64,000 bases of DNA from positions 24,629 to 88,628 of the forward strand of contig JACRAU010000028.1 of the NCBI GenBank assembly GCA_016234655.1, given 5' to 3'. This DNA is from Betaproteobacteria bacterium (GTDB lineage: Bacteria; Pseudomonadota; Gammaproteobacteria; Burkholderiales; Thiobacillaceae). Position numbers and translations under genes: made by a program. Below are positions 62,603 to 64,000 of this stretch, piece by piece (within the stretch, counting starts at the first letter, position 1; every line of letters starts with the position of its first letter). The notes under the pieces are model-generated. The model was not told the DNA's origin. It ran no database searches and worked only from the letters and a program-made list of their open reading frames with translations.

Positions 62603-63544
62603 ATGCTGCATTTAACCTTTCGCCAACTCAGCGTCTTCGAGGCGGTGGCCCGGCACCTCAACTACACCCGCGCGGCGGAAGAACTGCATCTCACGCAACC
62701 CGCCGTCTCCATGCAAATCAAGCAGCTGGAAGAGAGCCTGGGCCTGGCCATTTTTGAGCAGCTGGGCAAGCGCATTCACCTGACCGCGGCTGGCGGCGAG
62801 GTGCTGGCCTATGCCCGCGCCATCACCCAGCAACTGGATGAACTGGAAGATGTGCTGAACCGGATCAAGGGGCTATCGGGCGGGCGGCTGCGCATCTCGG
62901 TGGCGACCACGGCCAATTACTTCATCCCCACCCTGCTCGGCACCTTCTCGCGCCGCTATCCCGACATCACGGTCAGTCTCGATGTCACTAACCGTGAAAC
63001 GCTCTTGCGGCAACTGTCCGAGAACACCGTGGACCTCGTGGTCATGGGCCAGCCGCCGGCCGAGGCCGATGTCGAGGCGCAGACGTTCATGGACAACCCG
63101 CTCGTGGTCGTGGCCCCGCCCGGCCACCCGCTCGCGCGTGAAAAGAAAATCCCGCTCGCGCAGCTGCAGGAGGAAACCTTCCTCGTGCGCGAACCCGGCT
63201 CTGGCACCCGCATTGCCATGGAGCGCTTTTTCTCCGAACGCGGCATGAAACTCAAAACCGGCATGGAAGTCGGCAGCAACGAAGCCATCAAGCAATCCGT
63301 GCAGGCCGGGTTAGGCTTGGGTCTGCTGTCGCGTGACACGGTCGAACAGGAGTTGTCGCTCAAACGTCTCGTGATCCTGGACGTCGCCGAATTTCCCATC
63401 ATGCGCCACTGGTACGTGGTGCACCGCAAGGGCAAGCGCCTGTCGGCCGTGGCCGAGGCACTCAAACAGGTCACGCTCAAGGAAGCTCAGGCATTACTGC
63501 ACACGCAATCTAGGAAGACCCCACGTCACCAAAACAGGAAATAA
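62603..63544 (+). CDS. cbbR: CbbR-like LysR regulator (form II)
   Basis: 313 residues. Winged helix FRQLSVFEAVARHLNYTRAAEELHLTQPAVSMQIKQLEE and a co-inducer domain closely matching the form I CbbR (FMDNPLVVVAPPGHPLA, SNEAIKQSVQAGLGLGLL). Divergent from cbbM, so probably its activator. There is no Cys-rich tail. Confidence 0.93.
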   Translation: MLHLTFRQLSVFEAVARHLNYTRAAEELHLTQPAVSMQIKQLEESLGLAIFEQLGKRIHLTAAGGEVLAYARAITQQLDELEDVLNRIKGLSGGRLRISVATTANYFIPTLLGTFSRRYPDITVSLDVTNRETLLRQLSENTVDLVVMGQPPAEADVEAQTFMDNPLVVVAPPGHPLAREKKIPLAQLQEETFLVREPGSGTRIAMERFFSERGMKLKTGMEVGSNEAIKQSVQAGLGLGLLSRDTVEQELSLKRLVILDVAEFPIMRHWYVVHRKGKRLSAVAEALKQVTLKEAQALLHTQSRKTPRHQNRK

Positions 63545-63554
63545 AATCTGGCAA

Positions 63555-63861
63555 TCAGCTCGCGAGCCTTCGCCAATAGGTCTCGCGCCAATAGTAAAGC
63601 ACGGTGGTATCGGCCAGCGGGTAGGAATCGCCATAATTAATGCCGCGCTGCGGTTCTTCGATGTTGTCGCGCGTGGGATCGAGCAGGCGCCACGCGGCAT
63701 CGCGTGATTCCTCGTCAAACGGTTCGCGTCCGCCGCCGCGATGGCGGCGCTCGGCGGTGCCGAACTCGATGAAGTTGTGTTGCGCCTGTTCGAGCGAAAC
63801 GCCATTGGCGCTGCCGGGCATGCGCGGGAAACGCAGCTGCGAAAGATCGTCTTCCCACAGG
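63555..63861 (-). pseudogene. C-terminal fragment of an unknown gene cut by an insertion sequence
   Basis: The readable frame from HLWEDDLSQLRFPRMPGS to the stop (LYYWRETYWRRLAS) is about 100 residues without a recognised motif. It runs into the end of the IS-like element at about 63862, so its 5' part is outside or beyond the insertion. It converges with cbbR (10-bp gap). Confidence 0.5.
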
Positions 63862-64000
63862 TGTTGACGCCGATCCAATATTGACCAGATAACCCGGTTT
63901 GTGCCGGTTGAATTTTGACCAGGTAATCCACGTATCCTGCTTAATTTATAAGCAGGAGTAAACAAGGAGTGATTACCATGGTCATGTACGCCAAGATCCG
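63862..64000 (+). mobile_element. End of an IS21-like insertion sequence (partial)
   Basis: Repeats TGTTGACGCC, ATTGACCAGATAACC and TTTGACCAGGTAATCC at about 20-40 bp spacing are typical of IS21-family terminal repeats. A transposase start follows directly. The rest lies beyond the window. Confidence 0.65.
63978..64000 (+). CDS. istA: IstA-like transposase, N-terminal start only
   Basis: ATG at 63978 with AAGGAG seven bases upstream; only MVMYAKI is inside the window. The start and the preceding terminal repeats fit an IS21-family istA. Confidence 0.55.

Overview
The window looks like a chromosomal piece of a GC-rich, sulfur-oxidiser-like betaproteobacterial chemolithoautotroph (Thiobacillaceae-type). 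It carries form IA RuBisCO (cbbLS-cbbQ-cbbO) and form II RuBisCO (cbbM-cbbQ-cbbO), each with a divergent LysR-type cbbR. Between them and to their left is an unusually dense set of inorganic-carbon genes. No carboxysome shell gene is present in the window.

Layout. (1) 1-2.7 kb: three minus-strand gene cassettes separated by attC-like sites, an integron cassette array with no integrase in view. (2) 2.7-5.6 kb: a truncated small conserved gene, a RES/Xre toxin-antitoxin pair with palindromic operators, and a methyltransferase. (3) 5.6-25.0 kb: one co-directional minus-strand block running SulP transporter, gamma-carbonic anhydrase, a hydrogenase-4-like (Ehr-type) membrane complex hyfBCEFGI, a NuoM-like subunit, a long DabA, DabB, and two more antiporter-like subunits. 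HyfG lacks the Ni-Fe cysteines, HyfI keeps its Fe-S cysteines, and hyfB is interrupted by an amber codon. (4) 25.1-28.0 kb: a sensor kinase and a sigma-54-dependent response regulator, with an excellent -24/-12 promoter facing right at 28.14 kb. (5) 28.2-36.1 kb: a small Usp-like protein, a SulP-STAS-Usp-Usp fusion, a beta-CA-like protein, UspA, an ion-transporter-superfamily permease and a ChrA-family permease. (6) 36.2-40.4 kb: small housekeeping or unknown genes (YdcH-like, cNMP-binding, TerC, HtpX, YqhA). (7) 40.4-46.9 kb: form I RuBisCO operon plus cbbR. (8) 46.9-54.7 kb: accessory DNA, comprising a mobile mystery protein A/B (Xre/Fic) module flanked by a partial cbbR copy, an AT-rich HIT / membrane protein / PPDK_N-MazG fusion / D12 methylase cassette, and a second Fic gene. 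(9) 54.9-57.3 kb: fumC, a ferritin-like protein and a cupredoxin. (10) 57.6-63.5 kb: form II RuBisCO operon plus cbbR. (11) 63.5-64 kb: a gene fragment cut by the end of an IS21-like element.

How it fits together. The transporters (SulP, ChrA-type, ion-transporter permease), the carbonic anhydrases and the DabA/Hyf-like block plausibly supply CO2/HCO3- to two RuBisCOs. CbbQ/CbbO pairs act as activases, and two CbbRs plus a sigma-54 two-component system act as regulators. The strongest candidate for a new system is the Hyf-like complex joined to DabA, which I interpret as a possible redox-linked CO2-hydration/uptake machine, by analogy with cyanobacterial NDH-1MS. A second candidate is the HIT/TM/PPDK-MazG/methylase cassette, which has the look of a defence module. 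Palindromic repeats of several families are scattered through the region, some of them inside reading frames (dabA and both cbbO genes).
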